A DNA stretch of 64,000 bases from Endothia cerciana (GCA_026119935.1 JALRMH010000003.1:62001-126000); one strand, 5' to 3'. Positions 21,925 through 34,151 are shown, numbered from the stretch's first letter. The notes: generated from the letters alone by a model not told the origin. Translations and numbers: made by a program.

Positions 21925-22880
21925 TTATTTCTCCTTCTTGGCCTTGGCACCCTTGACTTTGGCAGTGCCACGGAGGGTCTTCTGTCGGTTCTTGCGCTGC
22001 TTGCCTGGATTGGGGCAAAGGCCGAGTCAGCCATAATGACCTCGAGAGAGGGGAGGGGGGCGTGGAGGTGGGGAAGGACGACGATGATAATGTTAACGGA
22101 GATACGTACGCTGCTGTCTGCTGGCCTTCTCGATCTTCTTGGCCAGGCCGACGCGGACCAGGCGGTAGTGGGGCTCGAACTTCTTCATGGCCTCGGGGGA
22201 GTCGTAGACGAGGGCGAAGCCGGTGGTCTTGCCGCCACCGAACTGGGTGCGCAGACCGAAGACGGAGACCTGGTCCTTACCGGCCTTGTACATACCGGCC
22301 AGCTTGTCGCGGAGCTCATCCTTGGCAATGTTGGGGCGGTTGGGGTGCAGAATGTCACTGTGATGGAGAAGGATGTCAGAACGCTAGCCATGACAACTTG
22401 GTGTTTCTTGTGTTGTGAGCCGGTGGGTGGCGCCCCGCCCCGTCTTGAGCGGAGAGGGTGAGCGAGCCTGTGCTTGATTGTCGTGAATTCTCGGTCTCCT
22501 CTCCTCTTAAAAGGGTTGTGCTGCCCTTTCTCGGGTGTTGTTGCCCCCTCACTCCGTCCGTGCAAGCCTATCGCCGGCCCTTCCTGGTGTAGGTTCGAGC
22601 TATCGTATCAGTTGGTCCTGGTTGCTTATGGGTCTCCGGGATGGTCTCCATCGTCTCCTCCTCCTCCGAGCTCGGCGGTGTCGATGAGCCTATGGTAGAC
22701 AGGCACAGATACGAATTTGGGGGCATACAGCGTCGAGAAGGTGGGCGGATGGATGGATGGATGGATATGTGGATGGGTAGAGGACTTGAATACTCACACG
22801 ACCATCTGCTTGCGGCCCAGGAGAGGGTTGCGGATGAACTTGCGAGTCCGCAGGGTCACAGGGGTATCGGCGTCCGCCAT
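21925..22880 (-). CDS. RPS24: 40S ribosomal protein eS24, 136 aa
   Basis: Structural protein of the small ribosomal subunit. Exons are 22798-22880 (MADADTPVTLRTRKFIRNPL...), 22110-22357 and 21925-22004, which join in frame. The protein carries the family blocks LLGRKQMVVDILHP, DKLAGMYK, FGLRTQFGGGKTTGFALVYD and YRLVRVGLAKKIEKASRQQRKQRKNRQK, then the basic tail GTAKVKGAKAKKEK. Length equals that of other filamentous fungi. The first intron is long for this window (440 bp), common in fungal ribosomal-protein genes; the second is 105 bp. No defects were seen. Confidence 0.97.
22745..22775. repeat. (GGAT)n short tandem repeat in the first eS24 intron
   Basis: A few GGAT units lie just downstream (on the minus strand) of the first donor site of the eS24 gene. 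Confidence 0.7.
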
Positions 22881-24339
22881 CTTGAATTTGTCGACGTGTC
22901 GAAATGGCAGAGGTTTCGAGGTTCGCAAATAGGTTGGGTGGTGGTGGTGCTGGACGGAGGAATGAAGGAAAGGGAAAGACGAAGTCGAAGTCGAAGTTTG
23001 ACCGACTGGGGTTCGATTTTCGCGATTCAGCCAGGCTCACAACTGAACCCCGTGCCAGGCCACACACAACCGCCAGAGATTTTTTTTGGGGCGGGAGCTG
23101 CAATCTGTGGGTGGCCCGTGCGCGGCCTCGCTGCAGCGGCAGTCACACTAGGCTGACCTGGGACGTCCCCGCGCCAGATAATCCGGCTCCGGGCCAGAAC
23201 CCCAACCCTGGCTTGGGCCCCTCCTCTCGCCTCTCGTGCTTCTCAAGATTTGGCTGACCAAGACATTCAAACTACTCACATCACCACGACGTATTGGAGG
23301 ACGGACAGCAGGGTGTTAGTCTGACACCCGACAGTGTCTGCGTTAAGCGATCAACGGATGCCTGCATCACTGGCCTGGAGATGGACGCAGGCAGATATCA
23401 CAGCGCAACCCGAACCGTGCCAGATACCAAGATTTGACGGCTCAAAAAAGCTGCATCTCTTCGAGACGTGGTCCCAAGCCCATGTCCGGCTGCAACGGTA
23501 TGGTTGATGTCGAGGCAACCCAGCCAAGTGATATTGTCAAACTGTGGAGGCGTGGCAGTGGCAGTGGCAGTGGCAGTGGCAGTGGCAGTGGCAGCCTGCT
23601 TGAGACCAACAGAGAGAGGCTGAGCCGAACAGCTGTCCAGGGCTAATGCCGTACTAAACCTTCCCCTTATCTGCATCTGTGCTTACTGCTTACAGCGGGT
23701 CGCTGTCGGCTGCCATATTGCCAAGCATTGTGTACTACAACACCGGTGCCACTCCGCAGTGCTGCCTGAAAGGGACACCCCCTCACCCAGCATGGGCAAG
23801 ATTGGCCTCATTCAAGGCTCAAGCGGCTCGGCTGGGAGCGGTGAACGGTGCAGGTGAGAACAGGCACAGGCTGGATACCTTATGTGGCCTGATCTGGTCT
23901 GCCCCGTTGGTAATACTGCCGCCCGTTTGACTCACTCGCCGCCAGCAAACCTAGGTAAGTCAGGTAAGGCATAAGGCTGCCTATAAGTATCAGTTCCCTA
24001 CTAAGCAACCTGTCATATCACTTCACCCAATTCCACACGCGCCCAACTTCGAGCTGCAATCATAAGTCTATCATCTCGACTTGAAGGACTAGGGACTCTA
24101 CGGACTTGCACCACCTCTGCCTCCTGCATCCCTCGTTACCTCCTCAACAACTTTAGGTACTCGTCTGCAACAGACACCCCCCCAACCCCAGGCTGCCCTT
24201 CCTTGAGGCACAACCTCCCTCTGCAGACGACTGCCCTCGGGAGTCAGACGGTCTCCTCCTTTCAATAATATCGTGTCCCTTCCTTGGCTGCTCTACGACG
24301 CCACTTCACAGGGACTCAACTCGTTGCATTTGAGTCATC
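22881..24339. other. divergent promoter region between eS24 and the AAA+ gene
   Basis: Head-to-head spacer of about 1.4 kb. It has a GGCAGT hexanucleotide repeat at 23552-23594 and pyrimidine-rich 5' UTR-like sequence from 24000 to 24339. No coding frame recognised. Confidence 0.6.
23552..23594. repeat. (GGCAGT)n hexanucleotide repeat
   Basis: About seven tandem GGCAGT units between the two divergent genes; noncoding as far as I can tell. Confidence 0.9.
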
Positions 24340-26532
24340 ATGCCTTCGAGCAGCACGGGCACCGAACAGACTTCCACCTCCTCAAGTGACACAATGGATG
24401 ACAGCAAGGCCCAGGTCGCCGAGACAGCGGCCAAGACATCCCCTGCGAAAAAGTCCCTGTTCAGACGCGCCACATCCAGGCTGCGCGCGGCTGTTTGTCT
24501 GCCCAGCGAGAGCACAGCCGAACTTGCCGCCTCAGCAGACTCAGCAGCTGCTACCACTGAAAAGAAAGACGGCCAAGACGACAAGGCTGGCAAGGATGAA
24601 GGGACCAAGAAGGCCGACGACGACGGTGACCAGACCATGAAATGCGAGTTCAAGCATCTCGACAGGAAATTTGACAGCGAGGACAAGCCCTATTTCCTGG
24701 AACGTAAGAAGGAGGACATCGAAAAGGGCGAGAAGAAGGACTGGTGGCAGTTGTTCTCCTTCTGCGTCGTGAGGAGATATGACTCTGATGGGGATCTGGA
24801 CGAGACCTGCCTCTATGTCAACCCACAGCCGCTGCGCCAGCTGCTCAAGGATGTCATTGGGAACTACCCATCAGACCCCATAGACGTCGATGACGTACAA
24901 ATCGCCTCCCCTTACCATTCACTGTTTCACTATCGCAAACAGCTCGAGGAGGTCGGTCTCAGGCGCTTCGAGGAGGATGGTGACGCCCAGTCGGCAGATC
25001 AGCTCAGGCTGCTGCTCGACTGGATCAGGACCAACTTTGAGCTTGAGATTGCCGCGCAGGAGAGGTGTCTGTCCAGCGACAGCAAGGCTATCGCGTACGA
25101 CAAACTCTGGACGCTGTTTGTCCCCGGCACCATCGTGCACGCAAAGGTCCAGAACCAACAACGAGCATTCCGCATTCAGGATTACTGGTACGATCCCGAC
25201 GACGACGAGCACCCGGGCCTCAACCTACACACCCGGTTCATCGACTACGATGGCGACGCGTTTGGGTATAGGAGGCTCGATCTGCATATCCCCAAGTACA
25301 CCGGTGTGAGGGAGATCAGCTCGCATGAGGTGAGACCCCTCCACTTCATCGACGACGCGGACGAGATCCGCGAGACGCTCTTGGCCAGGGGCAGGAGGTT
25401 CCAGGAACTCGCCGCCGGCCAGCATTTCATGCAGTACAAGGGCATCGCGCTCAAGAGGAACCCCCAGTGCGCAGGCAAATATCTGAGGTTCGACGCCAGT
25501 GGCCGCATCATGATCGACTGCAAGACCTATCACCGTCTCGACGCAAATGACTCGATCTGGGTGCACAGCTTCGGGAAGGATCATCCAGAGGGGGAGCTGA
25601 CAGAGGAGGATCTCCTTCTGGCTAGCGCCATGGTGAGAGGATATTCCATGACGGCTAAACGCTTCCTGGAGTTCTGCATTGATAATGTCTCTGCAATCAC
25701 ATGGAATACACAGTGTTTCGAGGAGCTTGTCCTCGACCAGACGACCAAGAAGACCGTCCAAGCCCTCGTCTCCACACGCTCACAGAGGCGACTAGACCCG
25801 TCATCGGAGGATGGTTTTGATGACATTGTCAAAGGCAAAGGTCAGGGGCTTGTCTGTGTCTTGCACGGCCCCCCCGGAGTCGGAAAAACCTTGACCGCAG
25901 AGTGCGTTGCCGAGTATGTCAAGCGACCTCTGTTCATGGTATCCTCCGGCGACCTCGGCGTCTCGAGCGACGAGCTCGACAAGCAGCTGACCGAGATCAT
26001 GGACATGACCTCGACTTGGCGTGCCGTTCTCCTCATTGATGAGGCAGACGTCTTCCTTGAGCAGAGAGCCCTCCACGATCTTCATCGCAATGCCATGGTT
26101 TCGGTGTTTCTGCGCGTGCTAGAGTACTACGCCGGCATCCTGTTTCTCACAACCAACCGCGTGGCAACATTCGATGACGCTTTCAAGAGCCGGATCCACA
26201 TCCCCATCCGGTACACCGATCTTGATATCAAGTCCAGACTCAAAATCTGGCGCAACTTCTGTAGCAAGGTTCCCGGCGGCGTGGACGTCTCCGAGGACGA
26301 GTATCAGACGCTGGCCGAGCACGACCTCAATGGCCGTCAGATCAAGAACGTGATCAAGGCTGCGGAGAGCCTGGCCGTGTTCGACAAGGTGAAGCTCGAC
26401 TTCAACCAGCTCCGGCAGGTCACCAAGATCCAGGCCACATTCGAAAAGGACCTCACCAGTTTCGGCGAGATAGACTATACCGTACCTGGCTCGGCGAAGA
26501 GGCATGCTGAGAGCAGAAATCTGTACTATTAA
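24340..26532 (+). CDS. DUF7025/AAA+ ATPase, 730 aa
   Basis: Single-exon gene. The N-terminus is Ser/Lys/Asp-rich and disordered (to about residue 110). The DUF7025-type region follows, with VPGTIVHAKVQNQQRAF, RFIDYDGDAFGYRR and FIPKY/IPKY-like strands. A single AAA+ module comes next: Walker A GPPGVGKT (510-517), Walker B VLLIDEADVF (D567, E568), sensor-1 LFLTTNR and the following SRIHIPIRY, a helical lid ending AEHDLNGRQIKNVIKAAESL with sensor-2-like R. These proteins are abundant and paralogous in filamentous ascomycetes. The closest studied relatives are Bcs1/Cdc48-like AAA proteins, but the substrate is unknown. No signal or membrane helix is visible, so it is probably cytosolic or nuclear. 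All catalytic residues are present. Confidence 0.92.
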   Translation: MPSSSTGTEQTSTSSSDTMDDSKAQVAETAAKTSPAKKSLFRRATSRLRAAVCLPSESTAELAASADSAAATTEKKDGQDDKAGKDEGTKKADDDGDQTMKCEFKHLDRKFDSEDKPYFLERKKEDIEKGEKKDWWQLFSFCVVRRYDSDGDLDETCLYVNPQPLRQLLKDVIGNYPSDPIDVDDVQIASPYHSLFHYRKQLEEVGLRRFEEDGDAQSADQLRLLLDWIRTNFELEIAAQERCLSSDSKAIAYDKLWTLFVPGTIVHAKVQNQQRAFRIQDYWYDPDDDEHPGLNLHTRFIDYDGDAFGYRRLDLHIPKYTGVREISSHEVRPLHFIDDADEIRETLLARGRRFQELAAGQHFMQYKGIALKRNPQCAGKYLRFDASGRIMIDCKTYHRLDANDSIWVHSFGKDHPEGELTEEDLLLASAMVRGYSMTAKRFLEFCIDNVSAITWNTQCFEELVLDQTTKKTVQALVSTRSQRRLDPSSEDGFDDIVKGKGQGLVCVLHGPPGVGKTLTAECVAEYVKRPLFMVSSGDLGVSSDELDKQLTEIMDMTSTWRAVLLIDEADVFLEQRALHDLHRNAMVSVFLRVLEYYAGILFLTTNRVATFDDAFKSRIHIPIRYTDLDIKSRLKIWRNFCSKVPGGVDVSEDEYQTLAEHDLNGRQIKNVIKAAESLAVFDKVKLDFNQLRQVTKIQATFEKDLTSFGEIDYTVPGSAKRHAESRNLYY

Positions 26533-27500
26533 AAATAGCAAGAACGTGACCAAATGAATTTCATCAGTAATTTGCCGCACCCCTTTCTCATGTGAAAATC
26601 TATCTCTTGATGAGCTGATATCCCAAGGGCTGGGCATTCAAGTGCCGATCGCTCCGAGTAAGGAACCGCGAAAGACGAACACAAATACAGAGGTAAGATG
26701 ATCCCGAAGAGGAAATGAAGTTGTAGAAAAAAGTGTGTCGGAAGAGGAAGGATATTTTACAGGAAAGATTCCCATGGAGAGGCACAAGCCTGGAGAAAGG
26801 AGAGACGTCTTCAAAGCAGTCCTTCTGTATGCCTTTTTTATTCCCTAAGATGCCGAGCGGATACAATACTATTAGCGGCGCGAGGAATGGTCTATTGCCA
26901 AGCGGTTGACAAACGCTAGACCTACCTCGATGTTTGCTGGAAAACTCCACTGGGGACGAAATGATATATTCTACCAGAGCACCCCCTGAAAGAACCTCCA
27001 CTCGATTCAACCAAGGCAGATAAATGAGGACCAAGGAAGGAATACGAGGCGCCAAGTTTTGGACAAGACAAATTGCCAAGAGGGCCTCCTGATGCTACCA
27101 AGGGCTTGGCCTCTTGGACGCGGCTCGGCAGTCTGCACTTGGCATATTACATTCTGTACCGAAGCCCAGAGGATACTGAAGATCTGTAAGGTGCATCTTC
27201 CTTGGCTAGGCAAGGCCTTAGCGGGCCTAGGCTATAGTCCGGCGCGAGCTGGAGCTTGGACTCACCATTGACGATGATAATCATGTATATTTAGGTAACC
27301 TGCTTTCCCCTCGAGCTATCACCGTGACTAGCTTTCTCTTGCAGATGCAAACGACTTCGAGTGTCTCCAAAGCCGGTCGCGTTGCAAGAGCGGGCTCCTT
27401 CATCAAAAGCCACACATTATCTTCGCCTTTTTATTCATTAGCCATTCTGACGACCGAAAAACTAATGGTCTGGCACGAATTTTGTCGACTTGTAATCAGA
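26533..27500. other. intergenic, no gene recognised
   Basis: 3' flank of the ATPase gene and promoter side of the GH72 gene. Frames such as 26600-27079 minus show no family character. Confidence 0.5.
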
Positions 27501-28928
27501 ATGAAGCCAATCACGGCAGCGATCCCTCTCTTTGGAGCGGCCATTGCGGGGCAAACCGGAAGTGCCGTGCGTCGACAATCTAGTAGTCTGCCAGAGGTGA
27601 CAATCAGAGGCAATGGTGAGACAAGATACGTCAAGAAATGAGGAGCCAGATGATGACTGACAGTACTGATAGCATTCTGGGCCAACGACGAGCGTTTCTA
27701 CATTCGCGGAGTAGCCTATCAACCCGGTGGTGCTGCAGATGCCGCGGACCCATTGCTGGATATCGAGAGTCTCACACGAGATGTTGAGAATTTCAAGACC
27801 CTAGGAATCAACACAATTCGTGTGTACACGGTGGACAATTCGCAGAATCATGACGAGGGCATGAGCCTCCTCGCTGACGCAGGCATCTATCTCGCCCTCG
27901 ATGTCAACTCGCCCAAGTTCTCTCTGAACCGAGCCGACGCTTTTCTCTCATACAACGAGCGATATCTCCAATCTGTTTTTGCGACTGTTGACAGCTTCGC
28001 CAACCACACCAATACCCTGCTCTTCTTCAGTGGAAACGAGGTCATCAATGACAAAGAGACCACCGGCGTGGCGCCTTACATTCGGGCCGTCACCCGTGAC
28101 ATCAAAAACTACATCAATGCCCGGGGTCATCGCAGTATCCCCGTTGGATACTCCTCTGCAGATGTCTCGGAAAATATAGAACAGCAGCTCCGGTACTTCG
28201 ACTGCGGTGATGACAGTTCGGCCACCGACTTCTTCGCTTTCAACGATTACTCCTGGTGTGACCCATCAGACTTTGTGGCTTCTGGGTGGCAAGCCAAAGT
28301 TCAGCGGTACAGCGATTACAGCGTGCCAATGTTCCTCTCTGAATATGGCTGCGTTGAAGATGACCGGAGCTGGGGGGAGGTGACGGCTCTATATTCGACG
28401 GATATGACCTCGGTGTTCTCCGGGGGCATCGCCTATGAATACTCTACAGAGACAAATGGGTACGGCATCGTCGAGATTGCCAATGGCGAGGTTACGACCA
28501 ATGAGGACTTCGACCAGTTAGCCAGCGCATTTGCTGCAACACCGAATCCAGACGGGGACGGAGGCTACAGCACCAATACGAATGCCTCAGCGTGTCCGGC
28601 ACAGTCAGACCAGTGGGATGTCGCTGATCTCCTCATCCCGGCCCCTCCATCTGGCATCGACGAGTATATGGAGAGTGGTGCAGGTCAGGGCCCCGGCCTC
28701 TCCGAAGACGTGACGACATCGCAATATGGCGGCGACTCATACTCGGAATCCAACGTGACCATGGACGGTGTAGTGATTGCTGCCACCAGTGACGGAAGTG
28801 CGTCCTCTGGCAACTCATCTTCGACCAGCTCCAGCAGCAACGGCAGCTCGTTATCATCGAACGCAATGACTGGCATCTTGGCGCCCATCTCGTTGATGAC
28901 TATTGCTTTAGTGCTGGGATTGGTATGA
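27501..28928 (+). CDS. GH72 beta-1,3-glucanosyltransferase, GPI-anchored (Gel/Gas type), 456 aa
   Basis: Elongates and branches beta-1,3-glucan in the cell wall by cutting a glucan chain and transferring it to another chain. Exons are 27501-27615 and 27673-28928. The start gives a signal peptide (MKPITAAIPLFGAAIAGQTGS). The catalytic domain runs from RFYIRGVAYQPGG. The acid/base Glu is E161 in FFSGNEVIND and the nucleophile is E262 in FLSEYGCVED, at nearly the same positions as in Aspergillus Gel1. No Cys-rich CBM43 (X8) module follows, so it belongs to the CBM43-negative branch. The C-terminus is Ser-rich (SSGNSSSTSSSSNGSS) and ends in a hydrophobic GPI signal (ILAPISLMTIALVLGLV). The gene reads cleanly and is probably active. 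Confidence 0.95.
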
Positions 28929-29487
28929 TTGTTCGTCAGGTTCCTGTGGACACATACCGGTGCGTCCCAATTGTTTGAATATGAAAGATTACAGTACTGG
29001 TTCGGTAAATGTGGCAGCGTTGGAGATTTGGGTGATTTTTATATCTAGGTGGCAGTGAGTTACTGTTTAGAGCAACATTCCCAGCTAAGGCCAGTAATAT
29101 ATACCCTGTGTCCTCTATAGGGCCATCGGTTTGGATTGCATAACGTCCAGACACACCTTGCCCTCACCATTTGTGATGACTAGAATTTGATTTATCTGAT
29201 ACGTCTAACTTGTAACTGGGAGTTAGACGGATCGACCGCGTCTAATGCCATTGGAAAGTCTGTGATTAATAGACGAGGCTACATAACGTACAGTCTCTTG
29301 CTTGATCCTGGTCATGCTCAGCACCCTCGCCTGGCAATCTGCCCAGCCTCTACCTATAACAGATGATCCAATGAAGCGATGTGAACAACATGTTGATGCC
29401 CGGCCATGATTCTATTCTCTATAGATGTCCTGTATGCCGCGTCATATCGGGGTGGATAAACGAATGCTTGGGGGAGAATTCAGCATT
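28929..29487. other. intergenic between convergent genes
   Basis: 3' flanks of the GH72 gene and the minus-strand peroxidase gene. No feature recognised. Confidence 0.6.
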
Positions 29488-30654
29488 CTAGAGCTTCGCA
29501 CGCTCTCTGAACTTCTCGTTCTGTTTCGCCAGTGGTGCTGCCTCCCTCCCAACTTGGCCCTTTTCCTGGACTTCCCCAGGCCGGCCCAGCTGTTCTGCCT
29601 TCTTAGGGGCACTGACATATCCGCCTCTCTCGTTGTCCGAGTTCGTCACGTTGCCTGCGTCATCTCGACTGATGCCGAGCTCCATCAATTTGAAAAACGC
29701 GTCCGAAAAGTCTTTGAAGAATATGTTCTTATCATCTGCGTACAATTTCACCCACTTGTGGAACTCTTGGTCACGGATCAACGCCATATCGGTCGGTAAC
29801 ATCATGAGTTCTTCTTCCGTGACGGGGTCAAAGGCTGCGAACTGGAGAATATCCGAGCCGGGCAGCCGTTTCTCTTTCCATTCCTCAGACACAAGCAGAC
29901 GATAGTATTGATTAGAGAACCTCGTGGGATTGTTGACCCACTTTCCTTCGAAGCCTGAGTCTTTGCGGCCGTTAGATTCACACGCTACCTGGTCGAGAAG
30001 TGGGGGATTCTTCAAAAGAAAAACATACTAGCGCTGTGACAGCGACCGAGATTGTGAGCACCGCAGAGTGCCACGATCTCCCTATCATTGAATCCCATAC
30101 GATAGAAGACGGATCGTATATGATCTGGCCCGAGCGCTGCGTCTGGCAGCCTTCCCCGAGGCGGGAGCTTGCTGTCATCGACATAGTCTGTTCTCCCAGG
30201 AAGCCATGGGATATCTGGACCGCCCATGGCCTTGATGGCTGTTACACCAGCCAGAGTCCAAAGGTCAGAGTAGGTAATCCACGGATGCTGACGCTTGACG
30301 GGCTCCAGAAACAGCCGGGCATGCTGCAAGCCCGCATTCGCAGGGTCGCCACCCTCGGATTCATACCTCATACCTGCGCCATTGCTTCCGCCCGTGTCCG
30401 TTGCGGCATCATACGTACCGGCCGAATGCCTATCGGGATCAAGTTAGTGCCCTGGCGGAAATCCTGACAGGTCCCCTTTCTGTTGTCTATCGGGGAGGGG
30501 GAAAGGGGGGGGGGGTACCATACCAGGCGAGCCGCACGAGGACAGGCCCGGCGCTCCCATCGTCATACCCGGGTTGATCGAGGAGGTCAATGATGGACTT
30601 CCTCACGGCCTCGAAGTCTCCTAGACGCGATGATGTTTGAGTGGCTGTAGCCAT
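29488..30654 (-). CDS. class I haem peroxidase (cytochrome c peroxidase-like, CCP2 type), 334 aa
   Basis: Reduces hydrogen peroxide using a haem cofactor. Exons are 30524-30654, 30029-30429 and 29488-29960, joining in frame; the second intron carries a ctaac branch sequence. The distal site R41, W44, H45 (RLAWHSAGTYD) is restored only by splicing. The substrate and cation region GGSNGAGMRYESEGGDPANAG follows. The proximal histidine is H169 in ALCGAHNLGRC, with Cys166 where most relatives have Ser. W185 (EGKWVNNPTRFSN) matches the radical-forming Trp191 of yeast cytochrome c peroxidase. The tail has LPTDMALIRD and NIFFKDFSDAF, typical of the family. There is no mitochondrial presequence, so it is more likely the cytosolic 'putative heme-binding peroxidase' branch than the mitochondrial enzyme. 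A C-terminal Lys/Glu-rich extension is present. Confidence 0.92.
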
Positions 30655-32841
30655 GGTCTGTTGGATGGAGGCAACGGTTTGACGTTTATCTGCTCTATGG
30701 TCTAGTTGAACAGCTCAAAGAAGAGACAACCGAAAGTGTTTATAAAGGACTACGGTCTAGAGACACAAGAAAACCCATGAAAATAAAACCCGATTTATAC
30801 CATTTCTATGTTGCAAAGGGAACGAGCAGCCCAGAGCCGACAGGGAGGAAATGACAGACATGGCGAACAAGATAAGGTCGCGAGAGTTGACCTCGGCTTT
30901 CGAATTCGAAGACCCACTAGCTGGTGGACTCACCATGTGGGTCATCTTTTGTCGAGTCATCAGCCTTCGAATTCTTTCCGTTGGCCACATGATCCCGAGG
31001 TTGTTTTTTAAGTGTGAGAGAGCCTCGTTTACACGCTAGTATCGTGTCTGATGACGTAAACGGTTGTGACGGGGAGGCAAGGCGCCTCTGATCTTCATAC
31101 TATGGTGTGTTCCTGCTGGTATTACTATGGCTGGTATCTACTTCCGAGAGCGAGTGTAGCGTAGCCACCGGGACGTTTTCAGCATTCACCCCTTATATTA
31201 TTATTGGTTATCTGATGGCCCGTCTTCTTTGAATCACAAGAGACTGGTGTAGAGTACATTTTGCCTGTGGCCTTCAGGCCGTCGTACCCTATCCCGCCGC
31301 TGAGGATGGCTATTGCAGGCAGGGTACATTTGAGGCCTCACCTTTCCCAGCATCGTCTTCCAACTCAAGGGGAAGCGTTTTCGTGCGCGGGCTCTGTTTT
31401 CCCCTTCCTACCTAAGTAGCGAGTTTTTCGTACGTACTGTGGTACTGGGAGCCTATTCTATGCTTCTTTCGGAATAGTGCCCGACTGCCGCTTACTTTGC
31501 CAGTACTAAGAACAAAGGATAATATAATAATAGTATCCTGGATCTCGGCCGCAGTATTTGATTGAGACTCGAGACAGCAGGATTTCTGTCTCTCCGTAAC
31601 AGCTGCTCTTGGTAGAATCCTGCTACAGATGTTCATGATTTGTTCGATGGCCTTCTCAACTAGTCTGCCGATGAGTGTCGAATTCACGACAGGGTAAGTG
31701 CCTGTCAGCCTTACCATGTCATCCAAAAATGCCTTTGCAAGGACTGGAGGTCTTGATGGTCTGGGCACTCTGTTGCTGCGAGACACGCTTTTGGCCATGA
31801 GAGAGCACTTGACTGAGTTCTTGTTGGAAGCGCGGCACTCATGATCCCCGCTGTCTGACTTCGCAAAGACGGATTGGCGTATGAGATACACATGGTTCAG
31901 AAGTCTCAGAGGAAGCGAGTAGCAGAGCCTGAGCGGTCGGAAAGCAAATTTCTTACCCCTGAGGAGCGGATGCCTTGAGGCTGTGTAATCGCTTGAGCAG
32001 GCTTGGTGTGCTGGCAGAGGCAGAGGATCGCTTGACATGCCACTTTCTCCGACGCTCAGAGTCAAGTCCAGACCAAGCACTTGAGACTCGCTGGTCCCGC
32101 AGATTGTGTTGATATATATTAAGCAGCATTCGGTCATCAACAGGTTAGAAATTGCGCAGCAGCAATCTTATCACTCGATATGTCAACTCTTAGGTATGAT
32201 GTGAGAATTTACCCGAGCAGCTCGCCGCCTGCCTGAGCACCTGCCTGGAGCACCTTCCTGAACACCTGCCATAACTTCAGCAAGGCTCTTAATCCTTCGC
32301 CCCTAGGATGGAACCATATAGTAGTGCTTACTATGGAGCAGGAGCTGAAATGCTTGCTGAGATTCCAGGAGATTGGTTGGTATGAATTTTGCTGAGAATG
32401 TGTCTAGCTAGCAGTTTGTCGGCTGTCGGGCTTACTCCTATCCAGGAATTCCGGGCTCGCCTGCGCTAGTGCTGAGGAGCAGCACCGGGAGCTTGCATCT
32501 CGGCCCACTAAATGCGGTGACTCGGTGATGGGTGCGTATTAACGTGGATGCGGCACCTGTATATTCTAGGAACATGATCGGTGTGGAACGCGGCGTATTT
32601 ATATCTCGGATCGGCCGGTCTTGCGAGTCTTCTCCTAGATAGAATGTGAAAGAGAAAAAAAAAAAAAAAAGGAATCGGGAACAAACAACCACAAGTTTTG
32701 TTGTAAGTACTCCGAGTATATATAAGCGGTGTTCTGTTTGTGATTGTTAGAGCAATAAATTTGCAGCATCACTTCGACTAAAACCCCAAGACAGGCCGTT
32801 CCAAGACCCACCAGCGAAGACAGCCATACCTTGACATACCT
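30655..32841. other. intergenic; one long unsupported ORF
   Basis: The divergent spacer between the peroxidase and the sulfotransferase-like gene contains a minus-strand open frame at 31412-32140 (242 codons). It is Ser/Arg-rich without a domain, signal peptide or convincing start context. It could be a lineage-specific gene or chance; I do not call it. A 16-base A-run lies near 32655. Confidence 0.35.
30739..30746 (-). promoter_or_regulatory. possible TATA box of the peroxidase gene
   Basis: TTTATAAA lies about 85 bp upstream of the proposed peroxidase start codon. This is sequence match only. Confidence 0.3.
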
Positions 32842-33914
32842 ATGAGGAGCTCCCAAGAAGCGATGCCGCGCTACATAGATCAGCTGCCTACCCCGGCACA
32901 CATCCGCGAGAAACTGGTCATAGTGACCAGCAGGAGTCGGTCAGTGGCTAGGAATCTCTCCAGAAACATATATTGTCCTTAAAGCACTGAACGCCAGCTC
33001 CTTAGATCCGGGACATTTTCACTGTACCAGGCTCTGCAAATTCTGGGCTATAGGCCCTATCATATGTACGAGGTCGTCCAGACAACTACACACATGGCCA
33101 TCTTCGAAGAGGCGTTAAGATGCAAATACTTCGGTGCTGGAAAGCCTTATGGGAGAGCAGAATTCGACAAATGGTTCGCTGACCACGATGTAAGTGTCTA
33201 ACGAGCAAGGCCTTTTCTCTCATTGCTTGGTTGTAGTGGCTAACCCGATTGGTTCTGTTGAAATACAGACACTGGTCGAAATTCCGACCTTCTTCGTCGA
33301 GGATATCATTGCAGCGTATCCAGACGCGAAGTACATCCACGTTGACAGGGATGTAGATAAGTGGTTCACTTCTGTGACAAATGTCTTGGGAATAGTGAGA
33401 CCGCTCTTGGATTCTACCGCGATGAATCTCATGGCGTTGTATGATCCCTTCATCAGACACTACATCTCCCTGCATAAGACCATGTTCCGTCAGTTGTATC
33501 ATGGTATGCACCACGAAGATCCTGTCGCGGCAAAGCTCTTGAAAGAGGATTATCTCGATCTGTGGGTGTCCCGTTCTCTTTCCCCCTACCCCTTTGGCCC
33601 CCTGCTACATATAATTTTGTGAGACAGGCGGCAGCCAATTGATAATTATCTCCAGTACCGACACAGTGAAAAGACTCGTTCCTAGAGAGAACCTGGCATG
33701 CTTCTCGCTGGAAGATGAGTTCGGTTGGGAGCAGATCTGTCCGTGGCTGGAGAAGCCCACCCCTGGTGTTGGATATCCCCGAGGCAATGCTCCTCAGGAG
33801 TTTCGAAAGCTCACCATGCGCCTTCTTGGGCCTTCTTTTGCAAAGGCCGCAGTCTTGGTGATCACGGCAGTTCTGATGCCTTGGGGCGCTGTTGCATGGT
33901 ACTATTCCGGATAA
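32842..33914 (+). CDS. sulfotransferase-like P-loop protein (Sulfotransfer_4 type) with C-terminal membrane helix, 277 aa
   Basis: Proposed exons are 32842-32939, 33006-33189, 33269-33561 and 33656-33914. The protein starts with a strand and P-loop-like turn (KLVIVTSRSR-SGTFSLYQAL) followed by LGYRPYHMYEV. The second conserved block FFVEDIIAAYPDAKYIHVDRDVDKWFTSV matches the PAPS-binding region of this fungal/animal family. Later come VKRLVPRENLACFSLEDEFGWEQIC and a hydrophobic end (AAVLVITAVLMPWGAVAWYY), usual for these proteins. The last intron is the weakest part: a gtgggt donor at 33562 with acceptor at 33655 keeps frame but leaves the protein about 12 residues short before VKRLVP. The P-loop reads SRSRSGTFSL where relatives usually have GLPRTGTSSL. 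Actual sulfotransferase activity is unproven for this family. Confidence 0.72.
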
Positions 33915-34151
33915 AGCGGCCATGCAAGTTTTATTATTCAGTGTGTAATAATAATGGACAGTGTCTTGTGGTAGCCTTTCGAAACCGGGATGAGGAGGTT
34001 GGGCGGGAAATTGGGGTCCATGTGGCATTTTCACTGGCGTCCTGCGCGCGTGACGATCTCGAACGTAAGACTTTCAAAATCTCCCCTCTTGAGAGTAAAT
34101 CTGTTCATCCTCTGCTCAGCCGGACAATACCAAAGAACACGCGAGTCGATC

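Noticed and set aside
31412..32140. 242-codon minus-strand open frame
   Set aside because: No domain, signal peptide or splice support; kept only as a mention in the intergenic entry.
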